From positions 1,302,001 to 1,366,000 of the forward strand of contig NZ_FXZK01000001.1 in assembly GCF_900184895.1 (NCBI RefSeq): a DNA stretch of 64,000 nt. The letters are read 5' to 3'. The position numbers and the translations under genes are program-made. Position 1 is the first letter of the stretch. Every line of letters begins with the position of its first letter. This DNA is from Flavimaricola marinus. GTDB lineage: Bacteria > Pseudomonadota > Alphaproteobacteria > Rhodobacterales > Rhodobacteraceae. Below, piece by piece: positions 16,289 through 25,387 of the stretch. The notes beneath the pieces were generated by a model. That model had not been told where the DNA came from. It worked only from the letters and a program-made list of their open reading frames with translations, and made no database searches.

Positions 16289-18135
16289 TCCGCGGCGGAT
16301 TGGCTTTCGAGATCGTCATCGGTCGACAGGAATCCACCCGACTGCCGGTTCCAATAGCGGGCATAAAGTCCGCCTTGGGCGAGCAGTTCGTCGTGGCTGC
16401 CTTCTTCGACGATCCGTCCGGCGTCGAGCACGACGATCCGGTCCATGCTGGCGATGGTCGACAGGCGGTGCGCGATGGCGATAACGGTCTTGCCCTCCAT
16501 CGCGGCCTCAAGCGCCGTCTGGATCGACGCCTCGACCTCGGAATCGAGCGCCGACGTGGCTTCGTCCAGCACCAGAATGGGCGCGTCCTTGAGCAGCGCG
16601 CGGGCAAGAGCGATCCGCTGCCGCTGTCCGCCGGAGAGCTTGACGCCTCGTTCACCGAGATAAGCATCATAGCCGACCCGCTTGCCGAAATCGGTGAGCG
16701 ACTTGATGAAGCCGTGCGCCTCGGCCCGCTTTGCCGCGTTGATCAATTCCTCTTCGGTGGCCTCGGGCCGCCCGTAGAGAATGTTGTCCCGTGCGGTGCG
16801 GTTGAACATGGCGGTCTCTTGCGTGACCATCCCGATCTGACGCCGCAGGCTTTCCTGCGTAACGCCACGCAAATCCTGCCCATCGATGCTGATCGAGCCG
16901 GTCTCGGTGTCGTGCAAACGCAAGAGCGTGCTCACCAGCGTGGATTTCCCCGCGCCAGAGGCCCCGACGATCCCGAGCCGTTCACCGGGCGCGATCCTCA
17001 GATTGATGTCCTTGATGCCACCGATCTTCTGCCCATAGGCAAAGGTGACATTGTCGAAGACGACTTCGCCATTCGTCACGTCGAGCGGCTTGGCATTCGG
17101 ATCGTCGACCAGCCCGTGCGGCGGGGTGAGCGTGACCATGCCGTCTTCAACTTCGCCGAGGTTCGAGTAGATCGACATCAGGGTAAAGCTGACCCAGCCG
17201 GTCATCTGACCGATCCGCAAGGCGATAGCACCGGCGGCGGCGATGTCGCCCGCGGTGGCCTGACCCTGCCGCCACAGGATCAGCGTGCCGCCGAGCATCA
17301 TCACCGGGATCAACCCTGCCAGCGTCATCAGCGCCAGCCGGAACCATGCGTTGAGCACGCCCATGTCGGCGGCCTTGAGCCGGAAGATCTCCATCGCGCC
17401 AAGGGCGGCCTGATCCTCGTGTTCGGCGTGCGCAAAGAGCTTGACCGTCTTCATGTTGGTGATGGTATCGACCACTTGCCCCGACAGGTTGGCCCGCGCA
17501 TTCGCCCGTGCCTTGGCCCGTTTGCGGATCCGCGGCAGGAACCATGTGATCAAATAGAGATAGGCCAGCACCCAAAGCCCGAACCCCAAAGCCACCCGCC
17601 AGTCGATCGACAGCAGCAGGATCGTGGAGCCGATGAGCGATGCCAACGCAAAACAGAGGGTGTTCACGAATTCCGAGGTGACCTCGGTCACCGCGCTCGA
17701 CACCTGCATCTGCTTTTGCGCGATCCGCCCGGCAAAATCGCTGTCAAAGAAGCTGATCGAGTGCCCCATCGTCCAACGGTGCAGCTTTGACAGCACCAGG
17801 GGCGCAAGGTTAGGTTGCAGCACGATGGTGTTCATCGCCGACGATCCGGACAGCGCAATCGGCCGGATCGCGAGAAACAGGATGGCACAGCCCAGAACGA
17901 GCCAGATCTGTTCAGACCAGAATACCTCCGGTGCGCTCAGATCGGTGGCGTCGATCACCCAGCCCAGCGCGAGTGCAGCCAGAACCTCGGTCATGCCGGC
18001 GAGTGCGGCGATCAGACCGGACGCCGCCAGAAACCAGCCCGCACCCGACAGACACCACGCAAAGAACCGCCACAGAGTGCGTGGCGGCGGCCCTTCCGCG
18101 GGCTGGAAAGGGTCTATCAGTTCTGTGGTTCTCAC
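16285..18135 (-). CDS. ABC exporter half-transporter (membrane domain fused to ATPase), third of three
   Basis: A 616-residue type IV exporter. Residues 1-330 form the six-helix membrane domain. The nucleotide-binding domain has Walker A GASGAGKST, Q-loop GMVTQETAMF, signature LSGGQRQRIALAR, Walker B ILVLDEATSALDSE and switch IAIAHRLSTI, all intact. It should export lipids, drugs or peptides as a homodimer or with a paralogue. GTG at 18135 overlaps the stop of the preceding exporter by four bases; this start is preferred over the in-frame extension to 18192, which lies inside that gene. Confidence 0.9.
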   Translation of the reverse strand: MRTTELIDPFQPAEGPPPRTLWRFFAWCLSGAGWFLAASGLIAALAGMTEVLAALALGWVIDATDLSAPEVFWSEQIWLVLGCAILFLAIRPIALSGSSAMNTIVLQPNLAPLVLSKLHRWTMGHSISFFDSDFAGRIAQKQMQVSSAVTEVTSEFVNTLCFALASLIGSTILLLSIDWRVALGFGLWVLAYLYLITWFLPRIRKRAKARANARANLSGQVVDTITNMKTVKLFAHAEHEDQAALGAMEIFRLKAADMGVLNAWFRLALMTLAGLIPVMMLGGTLILWRQGQATAGDIAAAGAIALRIGQMTGWVSFTLMSIYSNLGEVEDGMVTLTPPHGLVDDPNAKPLDVTNGEVVFDNVTFAYGQKIGGIKDINLRIAPGERLGIVGASGAGKSTLVSTLLRLHDTETGSISIDGQDLRGVTQESLRRQIGMVTQETAMFNRTARDNILYGRPEATEEELINAAKRAEAHGFIKSLTDFGKRVGYDAYLGERGVKLSGGQRQRIALARALLKDAPILVLDEATSALDSEVEASIQTALEAAMEGKTVIAIAHRLSTIASMDRIVVLDAGRIVEEGSHDELLAQGGLYARYWNRQSGGFLSTDDDLESQSAAE

Positions 18136-19997
18136 GCGCTTGCCTCCGAAGTCGCATCGACTCGGATGAAACCACCTGACTGGCGGTTCCAAAACCGGGC
18201 ATAGATGCCGTCTTTCGCCAAAAGATCATCATGTGGCCCCGCCTCGACGATGCGGCCAGCGTCCAGCACAATGATACGGTCCATTTTTGCAATGGTAGAG
18301 AGCCGGTGTGCAATGGCAATGACGGTTTTTCCTTCCATCATCCCGTAGAGCGTCGACTGGATCGCGGCCTCGACCTCGGAATCGAGCGCCGAAGTCGCCT
18401 CGTCCAGCACGAGGATCGGTGCGTCCTTGAGGATCACCCGCGCCAGCGCGATCCGCTGCCGTTGACCGCCCGAGAGCTTGACCCCCCGCTCTCCAACATG
18501 GGCGTCGTAACCGGTCCGCCCCTGGGGGTCTTGCAGCGTGAGGATGAAGTCATGCGCCTCGGCCTTTCGGGCGGCGGCGATCATCTGTTCTTCGGTGGCG
18601 ATGGGCTGGCCATACAGGATGTTGTCCCGCACCGACCGATGCAGAAGCGAGCTGTCCTGCGTGACCATGCCGATGGCGGCGCGAAGGCTGTCTTGCTGGA
18701 CGCCCGCGATATCCTGCCCGTCGATCAGAATCCGTCCCGTCTCTACATCGCGGAACCGCAACAGCAGGTTGACCAGCGAGGATTTGCCCGCCCCGGACGG
18801 CCCGACGAGTCCGATCCGTTCGCCGCCCTTGACCGTGAGGTCGATCCCGTCAAGGCCGCCGGAGCCCTTGCCGTAGTGATGGCTCAGCCCCTGATAGTCG
18901 ATCTGCCCGTTGCTCACCGTCAGCGCCGGCGCGCCGGGTCTGTCGATCACCGTTTGCGGCACGGCGATGCTTTCCAACCCTTCACGGATCGTGCCGAAGT
19001 GCTCGAACACCCGCACGGTCATCCACATGATCCAGCCGGTCATGGTGTTGAGCCTGAGCGCCATCGCCACAGCGGCGGCGACTTCGCCAATCGACAGGTG
19101 CCCCGCCGACCAGAGCCACAGGGCGGGCCCGACGACCATCAGCATGGCGGCCGAGTTGAAGATCGCCATCGCCCCCTGCTGCATCGCGAACAAGCGCATG
19201 AGCGCACCGAACCGCAGCCGGTGCCGCCGCATCGCGCTTTTGGCAAAGGCCTGTTCCCGTTCGGCGTGGGCAAAGAGCTTGACCGTTTCGATGTTGGTGT
19301 AGCTGTCCACCACCCGCCCGGTCACAAGGCTGTTGCGGTGGCTAAGCGTTTCCGCCGTCTTGCCCGCCTTTGGCGCGAACCACAGCACAAAGCCGACAAA
19401 CGCCAAGATCCAGAACGCCATCGGCACGGCAAGTCGCCAATCCATGCCGGTCAGCAGGATCAGCGTGAACACGGCAAAGATCGCAGCCTGCCAGAAGGCT
19501 TCGAACGCGAGAAAGGCGCTGTCTTCGACGGCGACGCCGGTGTTGAGCACCCGGTTTGACAGCCTGCCTGCGAAGTCGTTCTGAAAGAAGCCGACGGCCT
19601 GGCCCAGCAGGTGCCGATGCGCCCGCCAGCGGACTTGCGGCAGCATGTTTGTCGAGATCCCCGCAAAGAGTATCATCGCGTTCAAACCCACGGCAAACGG
19701 GCGCAGCAACAGCAGGAAGATCGCGGCCAACAGGACCTCGCCCCCGTAGTCACCCCAGAATGTCGCCGGGCCGGCGCTCATCAGATCGACCAGCCGCCCT
19801 GCATACCAGATCAGGCCAAGTTCCAGCACCGCAACGACGGCCCCGGCCACACCGGCAATCGCGATGACCGTCTTGAACGGCCGGAGATGCGACAGGGCAA
19901 AGCGAAGGGGTCGCGCGTCGGGCGTGCTCTCGTGGTATGGGGCGAAGGGATCGACCAGACCTTCGATCCAGACGAATATCCGTTTGATATAGTGCAT
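18132..19997 (-). CDS. ABC exporter half-transporter, second of three
   Basis: A 621-residue MsbA-like exporter starting MHYIKRIFVWIEGLVDPFAPYH. The six-helix membrane domain is followed by an ATPase with intact motifs (GPSGAGKSS, GMVTQDSSLLHRS, LSGGQRQRIALAR, LVLDEATSALDSE, IAIAHRLSTI). It shares the N-terminal VDPF/VDPY-type motif with its two neighbours, so the three probably arose by tandem duplication. It begins four bases after the first exporter stops. Confidence 0.92.
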   Translation of the reverse strand: MHYIKRIFVWIEGLVDPFAPYHESTPDARPLRFALSHLRPFKTVIAIAGVAGAVVAVLELGLIWYAGRLVDLMSAGPATFWGDYGGEVLLAAIFLLLLRPFAVGLNAMILFAGISTNMLPQVRWRAHRHLLGQAVGFFQNDFAGRLSNRVLNTGVAVEDSAFLAFEAFWQAAIFAVFTLILLTGMDWRLAVPMAFWILAFVGFVLWFAPKAGKTAETLSHRNSLVTGRVVDSYTNIETVKLFAHAEREQAFAKSAMRRHRLRFGALMRLFAMQQGAMAIFNSAAMLMVVGPALWLWSAGHLSIGEVAAAVAMALRLNTMTGWIMWMTVRVFEHFGTIREGLESIAVPQTVIDRPGAPALTVSNGQIDYQGLSHHYGKGSGGLDGIDLTVKGGERIGLVGPSGAGKSSLVNLLLRFRDVETGRILIDGQDIAGVQQDSLRAAIGMVTQDSSLLHRSVRDNILYGQPIATEEQMIAAARKAEAHDFILTLQDPQGRTGYDAHVGERGVKLSGGQRQRIALARVILKDAPILVLDEATSALDSEVEAAIQSTLYGMMEGKTVIAIAHRLSTIAKMDRIIVLDAGRIVEAGPHDDLLAKDGIYARFWNRQSGGFIRVDATSEASA

Positions 19998-20001
19998 CGC
20001 C

Positions 20002-21861
20002 CTACTCCGCCGCCGACGCGACACCGGAGCCGTCATCGCCCAGAAATCCGCCAGACTGCCGCGCCCAGAACCGGGCGTAGATGCCATCCTGAGAAAGCAG
20101 GTCCTGATGGCTTCCGTCCTCGACGATCCGTCCGTCCGCCATCACGACGATCCGGTCCATCTGCGCGATGGTGGAGAGCCGGTGCGCGATGGCGATCACG
20201 GTCTTGCCCTGCATCATGCCGTAGAGCGTATTGAGGATCGCGGCTTCGACCTCACTGTCGAGCGCCGATGTCGCCTCGTCCAAGAGCAGGATCGGCGCGT
20301 CTTTAAGGATCACCCGCGCCAGCGCGATCCGCTGCCGTTGCCCGCCGGAGAGCTTGATCCCGCGCTCGCCGACCCGTGCGTCATAGCCCGTGCGGCCGTC
20401 GCTGTCCTCCAGCGTCTGGATGAAGTCATGCGCCTCGGCCCTGACCGCGGCGGCGATCATCTCGTCTTCGGTTGCATCCGGCCGCCCATAGAGCAGGTTC
20501 TCGCGCACCGACCGGTGCAGCAAGGCGCTGTCTTGCTGAACCATGCCGATGGCACCGCGCAGGCTGTCCTGCGTCAGCATCGAGATGTCTTGGCCGTCGA
20601 TCTCGATCCGGCCGGTTTCCGCGTCGTAGAACCGCAGGAGCAGCTTGACGAGCGTCGATTTGCCGGCCCCGGACGCCCCGACCAGGCCGACTTTCTGGCC
20701 TGCCGGGATGGTCAGGTTGATCGCGTGCAGACCGCCGGTGTCCTTGCCGTAGTGATGGCTCAGATCGCTGATCCGGATTTGCCCCGGGCCCGCCAAGAGC
20801 GGTTTGGCCTGCGCCGCATCGATCAGCGTGATCGGCTGGGCGATGGTTTGCATCCCCTCGGACACGACCCCCAGTTCCCGAAAGAAATTCGACACCGCCC
20901 ACATGATCCAGCCCGACATGGCGTTGAGCCGCAGCGCCAGAGCCGTCGCCGCGACGACCACGCCGACAGTGGCCGTGCCACCCATCCAGAGGATCAGCGA
21001 CAGCCCGACAACGAGCACGATCAGCAAGCCGTTCAGCAGAACAAGCGCGAAGTCCATGATCGTGTAGAGCCGCATCTCGACCTGAAAGGTCTTCCGGGCT
21101 TCTTCGATGGCTTCCTTGGCATAGTCCACCTCGCGGTCGTGGTGTGCGAACATCTTGACCGAGTGGATGTTGGTGTAGCTGTCGACCACACGCCCTGTCA
21201 CCGCGCTACGGGCGTTGGACGCCGCCTCGGAGGCGGGTCCGATCCGTTTGATCACCCACCGCACGAGCAACAGGTAGGGCACGAGCCACAGCATCATCGG
21301 AACGATCAGACGCGGGTCTGCATCGCCCAAGAGCACCGCAGCCCCGATGAGATAGACGATGGCAAAGGCGATCGCGTCGAACAGTTGAAACACCACCTCG
21401 CCGGCGGCGGGCGGGGTTTGCATGATCCGATTGGCGATCCGTCCGGCAAAGTCGTTCTCGAACCAGCCGACGGACTGCCGCAGCACATGCCGATGCGCCC
21501 GCCACCGCACAAGCGTGCCGAAATTGGGCAGGATCGAGTTGTTGAGCAGGCCGACCTGAAGCACCTGCAGAGCGGGCCGCAAGGTCAGGATGAACACAGC
21601 CACGAGGATCAGCTCGACCTTGTGATCGGCCCAGAAGGCGGTCGCCGTCGTGTCCGACAACATATCCGTCAGCCGCCCCATATAGGCGATCAGCCAGATT
21701 TCGATCAGCGCCACGATCGCCGAGCTGATCCCGGTGACCACGAACACCTTTTTGAACGGCTGGGCATAGCTTTTCAGGAACGCGAACAGCGTCGCTGGCG
21801 GGGTATGGTTTTCCTCATAGGCAACATAAGGATCGACAAGGTTTTCAAAGAAACGAAACAT
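20002..21861 (-). CDS. ABC exporter half-transporter, first of three
   Basis: A 619-residue MsbA-like exporter, MFRFFENLVDPYVAYEENHT at the N-terminus. The ATPase motifs are GASGAGKST, GMVQQDSALLHRS, LSGGQRQRIALAR, LLLDEATSALDSE and IAIAHRLSTI. It resembles the second exporter more closely than the third: both read LLHRSVR after the Q-loop, and both read LYGMM.GKTVIAIAHRLSTIA in the H-loop region. GGAG lies about nine bases upstream of its ATG. A leader peptide and hairpins precede it. Confidence 0.92.
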   Translation of the reverse strand: MFRFFENLVDPYVAYEENHTPPATLFAFLKSYAQPFKKVFVVTGISSAIVALIEIWLIAYMGRLTDMLSDTTATAFWADHKVELILVAVFILTLRPALQVLQVGLLNNSILPNFGTLVRWRAHRHVLRQSVGWFENDFAGRIANRIMQTPPAAGEVVFQLFDAIAFAIVYLIGAAVLLGDADPRLIVPMMLWLVPYLLLVRWVIKRIGPASEAASNARSAVTGRVVDSYTNIHSVKMFAHHDREVDYAKEAIEEARKTFQVEMRLYTIMDFALVLLNGLLIVLVVGLSLILWMGGTATVGVVVAATALALRLNAMSGWIMWAVSNFFRELGVVSEGMQTIAQPITLIDAAQAKPLLAGPGQIRISDLSHHYGKDTGGLHAINLTIPAGQKVGLVGASGAGKSTLVKLLLRFYDAETGRIEIDGQDISMLTQDSLRGAIGMVQQDSALLHRSVRENLLYGRPDATEDEMIAAAVRAEAHDFIQTLEDSDGRTGYDARVGERGIKLSGGQRQRIALARVILKDAPILLLDEATSALDSEVEAAILNTLYGMMQGKTVIAIAHRLSTIAQMDRIVVMADGRIVEDGSHQDLLSQDGIYARFWARQSGGFLGDDGSGVASAAE

Positions 21862-21901
21862 AATGAGGCGCTCCGGTTGAGCGTGAATGGCAATAGGTGA
21901 A

Positions 21902-21966
21902 GGCGGACATTCGGTCCGCCATAACAGGATCAGACCGATTAAATCGCTCGGAGTAGAACCCTGTTA
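21902..21966 (-). promoter_or_regulatory. Leader RNA with two alternative hairpin sets before the ABC exporter operon
   Basis: Structure A: TAACAGG (minus, 21966-21960) pairs with CCTGTTA (21928-21922), and GGCGGAC (21920-21914) pairs with GTCCGCC (21908-21902) around a five-base loop. Structure B: TCGGTCTG (21938-21931) pairs over eight bases, one G-U, with CGGACCGA (21918-21911), which breaks the GGCGGAC hairpin. A ribosome held on the leader peptide's early codons would cover 21966-21960 and favour B. This is the layout of a translational or transcriptional attenuator. No U-tract follows the last hairpin, so Rho or translational control may be involved. Confidence 0.5.
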
Positions 21967-21971
21967 TCCAT
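21939..21971 (-). CDS. Putative 10-residue leader peptide MDNRVLLRAI upstream of the ABC exporter operon
   Basis: A short open frame, ATG at 21971 to TAA at 21939, with a strong ribosome-binding site AGGAG seven bases before the ATG. It lies 78 bases upstream of the first exporter gene, inside a leader with two possible mutually exclusive RNA structures. The arginine-containing VLLRAI end may be a ribosome-stalling element, but this is inference. It matches no family I can name. Confidence 0.55.
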   Translation of the reverse strand: MDNRVLLRAI

Positions 21972-22041
21972 ATTGCGTCTCCTCATTGGGTTTGAGGGAT
22001 TTACCCCAAGAACGCCATTCTGTCACCCCGCAAAATGCGGG

Positions 22042-23187
22042 TCACTTCAGCAGCGCCTCTTTGGTGAGGGTAAATCCCGAGGCGATCCAGCGGGATTCGA
22101 CCTGTTTCAGCCGGTCGCCCAGCGCCTTGCCGGATAGCGTCGGCATCAGGTCTTTCGCCGTGACGGGGCAGCTTTTCTCCGCCCCGGCGAGCGCCTCTGC
22201 CACCACTGTATGGACCAGTGTCCGCTCTGACGCTGCGGCGCGCAGAGCGAGGATATCGACGGCCAGTTTCCCACCACGTCGATACCCCAACTCGCCGGGC
22301 GTTTCGGTGCCTTGCAGGCCGTTGCGAAGGATTTCGAACTGTCGGCTCTCTGCCCGGCTCAACCTCAAGGCGTCGGTCGCGTCGTCGACCCCCAACGCCG
22401 CCAGTCGCCGGAGCCAGTCCGGCGCGAGCGCGGCAGTGCGTTCGACATGGATGAGCACGGTGAGAAGCCCGGTCCCCGCCCCCGGCAATATCCGCAGCAA
22501 GGCCCCGCAGGACCGCATCGATGCCATTGACGGTGCGGGATCGCGCGCGCCCAGGAGCTTGCGCATCTCGGCACCGATCCGTTCCGCCGAGACATGCTCC
22601 AACCCGTCGAGCCCGCTCGCGCAGGCCGCCAGCCCTTCGGCGTCGATCCCGTCATCAGGGTTGCCGTAGATCGCGGTGAACCGGAAGAACCTCAGAATAC
22701 GCAGGTAATCCTCTGCGATCCGGGCCTCGGCGTCACCGATGAACCGGACGTGCCGCGCCTGTAGGTCCGCCAGTCCGCCCAACGGATCGGCAACGGTTCC
22801 ATCCGGCCCGGCATAGAGCGCGTTCATGGTGAAATCGCGCCGGGCTGCGTCTTCTGCGATGGTGTCGGAGAACTGGACGGTCGCGTGCCGCCCGTCGGTG
22901 TCCACGTCGCGCCGAAATGTGGTGATCTCGTAGGGCTTTCCTGCGTCGATGACCGTCACTGTGCCGTGGTCGATCCCGGTGGGAAGCGCCTTGAGCCCCG
23001 CCGACTTTGCCAGCGTCATGACATCGTCGGGGCGGGCGTCGGTCGTGATGTCGATATCGCTGACGGGAGCGCCGAGCAGCGCATTCCGGACGCATCCGCC
23101 GACGAACCAAGCCTGATGGCCAGCCTCCGTCAGCATCGCCATCACCTTGCCTGCCTCGGCCACGAAGGGTGCGTCGATCTTGGTCAC
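22042..23187 (-). CDS. cca: CCA tRNA nucleotidyltransferase / poly(A) polymerase family
   Basis: A 381-residue class II nucleotidyltransferase. The catalytic core is FVGGCVRNALLGAPVSDIDIT with Asp44 and Asp46 as the metal ligands, followed by RRDFTMNALY and EDYLRILRFFRF. It adds or repairs the 3' CCA of tRNA. The GTG at 23187 overlaps by four bases the stop of the Nudix gene. A GC-rich hairpin (CCCGCA...TGCGGG, 22028-22042) touches its stop codon. Confidence 0.9.
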   Translation of the reverse strand: MTKIDAPFVAEAGKVMAMLTEAGHQAWFVGGCVRNALLGAPVSDIDITTDARPDDVMTLAKSAGLKALPTGIDHGTVTVIDAGKPYEITTFRRDVDTDGRHATVQFSDTIAEDAARRDFTMNALYAGPDGTVADPLGGLADLQARHVRFIGDAEARIAEDYLRILRFFRFTAIYGNPDDGIDAEGLAACASGLDGLEHVSAERIGAEMRKLLGARDPAPSMASMRSCGALLRILPGAGTGLLTVLIHVERTAALAPDWLRRLAALGVDDATDALRLSRAESRQFEILRNGLQGTETPGELGYRRGGKLAVDILALRAAASERTLVHTVVAEALAGAEKSCPVTAKDLMPTLSGKALGDRLKQVESRWIASGFTLTKEALLK

Positions 23188-23786
23188 CGCGCCACACGCT
23201 CGGCCAGAGCCCGCAACATGCGCGCCGTTGCGCCCCAGATGTAATACGGCCCGAAAGGCACGGTGTAATAATAACGCTTCCGCCCCTGCCAGCGCCGCCC
23301 CTCGACCCGGAAATTGGCCGGGTTGGTGACGTGGCTCAGCGGCACTCGGAAAATCTCGGCCACCTCGCCCGCCTCGGCGCGTTCGTCGAACGGCTCTCGG
23401 ACGAAGCCGATGACCGGCGTCACGACAAAGCTGGTGACCGTTTCGTGGGTCGGCAAAGTGCCAAGCACTTCGACTCTGTCGGGGTGCAGGCCGATTTCCT
23501 CGTCGGCTTCGCGCAGCGCGGCGGCGATGGGATCGGCGTCGCCGGGGTCTTGCTTGCCGCCCGGAAAGGCGATCTGCCCGGGGTGATGTTTCAGACGGGC
23601 CGACCGTTTGGTCAGGATCACATCGACTCCATCCCGCCCCTGCTGAAGCGCACAGAGCACGCCGGCGGGCCGCAGCTTGCGTCCTTCTGGAAGGATCAGG
23701 CCTGGATTGAGATCGAAATCGGACGAGGTGTCGCCCGGAAGCGCAAGCGCCCGGGCGACGTTTTCGATGGCGTCAGGCCGTGTCAT
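23184..23786 (-). CDS. Nudix hydrolase, probable CoA pyrophosphatase
   Basis: A 200-residue protein. The extended Nudix region LTKRSARLKHHPGQIAFPGG is typical of the CoA pyrophosphatase subgroup (UPF0035). The Nudix box follows as GGKQDPGDADPIAAALREADEEIGL, with an Asp where the first Glu is usual. It should cleave CoA or CoA esters to phosphopantetheine and 3',5'-ADP. Operon order hslO, this gene, cca has overlaps of four bases at both joins. Confidence 0.85.
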   Translation of the reverse strand: MTRPDAIENVARALALPGDTSSDFDLNPGLILPEGRKLRPAGVLCALQQGRDGVDVILTKRSARLKHHPGQIAFPGGKQDPGDADPIAAALREADEEIGLHPDRVEVLGTLPTHETVTSFVVTPVIGFVREPFDERAEAGEVAEIFRVPLSHVTNPANFRVEGRRWQGRKRYYYTVPFGPYYIWGATARMLRALAERVAR

Positions 23787-24784
23787 TCGGCCCCGTCGCT
23801 GGCGGCGTTCTCGGCCTCGAACCCGACGGATTTGGGATCGAGAACATAGTGCGCGCCACAGAACTGACAGTCCGCGGTGACGGTGCCTTCTTCGGTCGTC
23901 ATGTGGCCGATGTCCTTGGCGGAGTAGATCGACAGGCTTTGCCGAACCTTATCCTCGGAGCAGGAACAGCCGAACACGACAGGCTGAGGGTCAAAGACCC
24001 GCGGGCCTTCCTCGTGGAACAACCTCACCAGAAGCTCGGTCGGCTGCACGGTGGGGCCGATCAGCTCCATCTCCTCGACGGTATCGAGAAGAACGTTGGC
24101 GCGGTTCCAGTTCTCGCCTTCTTCCTCGTCGAGCACATCGCTGGCATCGAGCAAGCCGTCTTCGCCGGACGGGCCGTCTTTGGCAAAGGGCGACGCCTTC
24201 GGCATGTGTTGCAGCATGACGCCGCCTGCACGCCAGGTTTCACCCTCGCCCGGCAGCTGCGACCGGCCATGCGAGAGCGAGAACCGCGTCGGCAGTTGCT
24301 CGGATTGGGCGAAGTAGGTTTCCGCACAGGCCGACAGCGACCCGCCGGCAATCGGCGTGATCCCCTGGTAGGGTGTGTTGCCCTCGCCCTGATCGATCAG
24401 GATTGCGAAATAGCCTTTGCCGATCTGGCTGAACGGATCGGCCAACAGATCGAGCCGTTCGGCGTCGTAGCTGGCATAGGCCCGGATCTGAGCCGGCTTC
24501 CCGTCGGCAGTCGGACCGTAGTAGTCGGTGGCGATCAGGCGCGCAGGACCATCGCCGCGCACCTGAAGCGACAGCTTCCAGCGCAGTTTCACGGTTTGCC
24601 CGATCAACGCGGTGAGCAAAGCCATCTCGGCGACGAGGCTTTCGATCACCGGGGGGTAGTTGTGCTGTGCCAACACATTGTCCAGAACACCGTCGAGACG
24701 GGCCACCCGGCCACGAATATCGGACCGGTCGAGTTGGAATGGCAGGACGGTATCGTCCCAGGCTATACGAGCGCCAAGGGTCAT
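23783..24784 (-). CDS. hslO: Redox-regulated chaperone Hsp33
   Basis: A 333-residue protein. The C-terminal zinc centre is present: CSC (FGCSCSEDKV, near residue 273) and CQFC (TADCQFCGAHY, near residue 308). Oxidation of these cysteines releases zinc and switches on holdase activity. The N-terminal domain begins MTLGARIAWDDTVLPFQLD. It is first in a three-gene operon with the Nudix gene and cca, and is divergent from the second Nudix gene. Confidence 0.92.
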   Translation of the reverse strand: MTLGARIAWDDTVLPFQLDRSDIRGRVARLDGVLDNVLAQHNYPPVIESLVAEMALLTALIGQTVKLRWKLSLQVRGDGPARLIATDYYGPTADGKPAQIRAYASYDAERLDLLADPFSQIGKGYFAILIDQGEGNTPYQGITPIAGGSLSACAETYFAQSEQLPTRFSLSHGRSQLPGEGETWRAGGVMLQHMPKASPFAKDGPSGEDGLLDASDVLDEEEGENWNRANVLLDTVEEMELIGPTVQPTELLVRLFHEEGPRVFDPQPVVFGCSCSEDKVRQSLSIYSAKDIGHMTTEEGTVTADCQFCGAHYVLDPKSVGFEAENAASDGAE

Positions 24785-24863
24785 GGTCTTTCCTTACAAG
24801 GTCGGAGTTGGCATACCGCGTCCATATAGGGTCGTCCAGCGCAGCACCAAGGGGGTGGCAGAT

Positions 24864-25301
24864 ATGATCAAACGGTATGGCACGCCACCGCAAACCGGTC
24901 GACGCTACAAAATGCGCCCCGGCGTCTATGCCGTTCTGCCGCGAGACGGAATGGTTCTGTGCACGCTGCAGGAGGCTGAAACCGCCGAAATCCAATTGCC
25001 TGGCGGCGGGATCGATCCCGGCGAGCACCCTATCGCAGCGCTTCATCGCGAGGTCTTTGAAGAGACCGGCTGGAGCATCGCCGCCCCCCGCCGCATCGGG
25101 GCCTTTCGTCGATTCACCTTCATGCCGGAATACGATCTTTGGGCGGAAAAGCTGTGCACCATCTATGTGGCTCGCCCGGTTCGGCGGCTTGGCCCGCCGA
25201 TCGAGCCAGACCATTCCGCCCTGTGGCTGCAGCCCGAAGCCGCCCGCGATTTCTTGTACAATGAGGGAGATAAAGCCTTCTTGGAACAAGCAGTTCTGTG
25301 A
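24864..25301 (+). CDS. Nudix hydrolase
   Basis: A 145-residue protein with a full Nudix box LPGGGIDPGEHPIAALHREVFEETGW near residues 50-75 (G-x5-E-x7-REV-x-EE-x-G-W). The ATG at 24864 follows GGGGGTGGCAGAT. The substrate is not predictable. It is divergent from hslO. Confidence 0.85.
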   Translation: MIKRYGTPPQTGRRYKMRPGVYAVLPRDGMVLCTLQEAETAEIQLPGGGIDPGEHPIAALHREVFEETGWSIAAPRRIGAFRRFTFMPEYDLWAEKLCTIYVARPVRRLGPPIEPDHSALWLQPEAARDFLYNEGDKAFLEQAVL

Positions 25302-25387
25302 ATTCATTAACGACTTTCGAGAGTTTCTCCATTATCTTTACAGATTAGGCAGGCCGCGAAAGGGCGGCCAAATCTTTGAGAGGTGCG

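Noticed and set aside
20107-21900. A 597-residue open frame on the plus strand
   Set aside because: Antisense to an ABC exporter with all motifs intact; it contains no recognisable domain.
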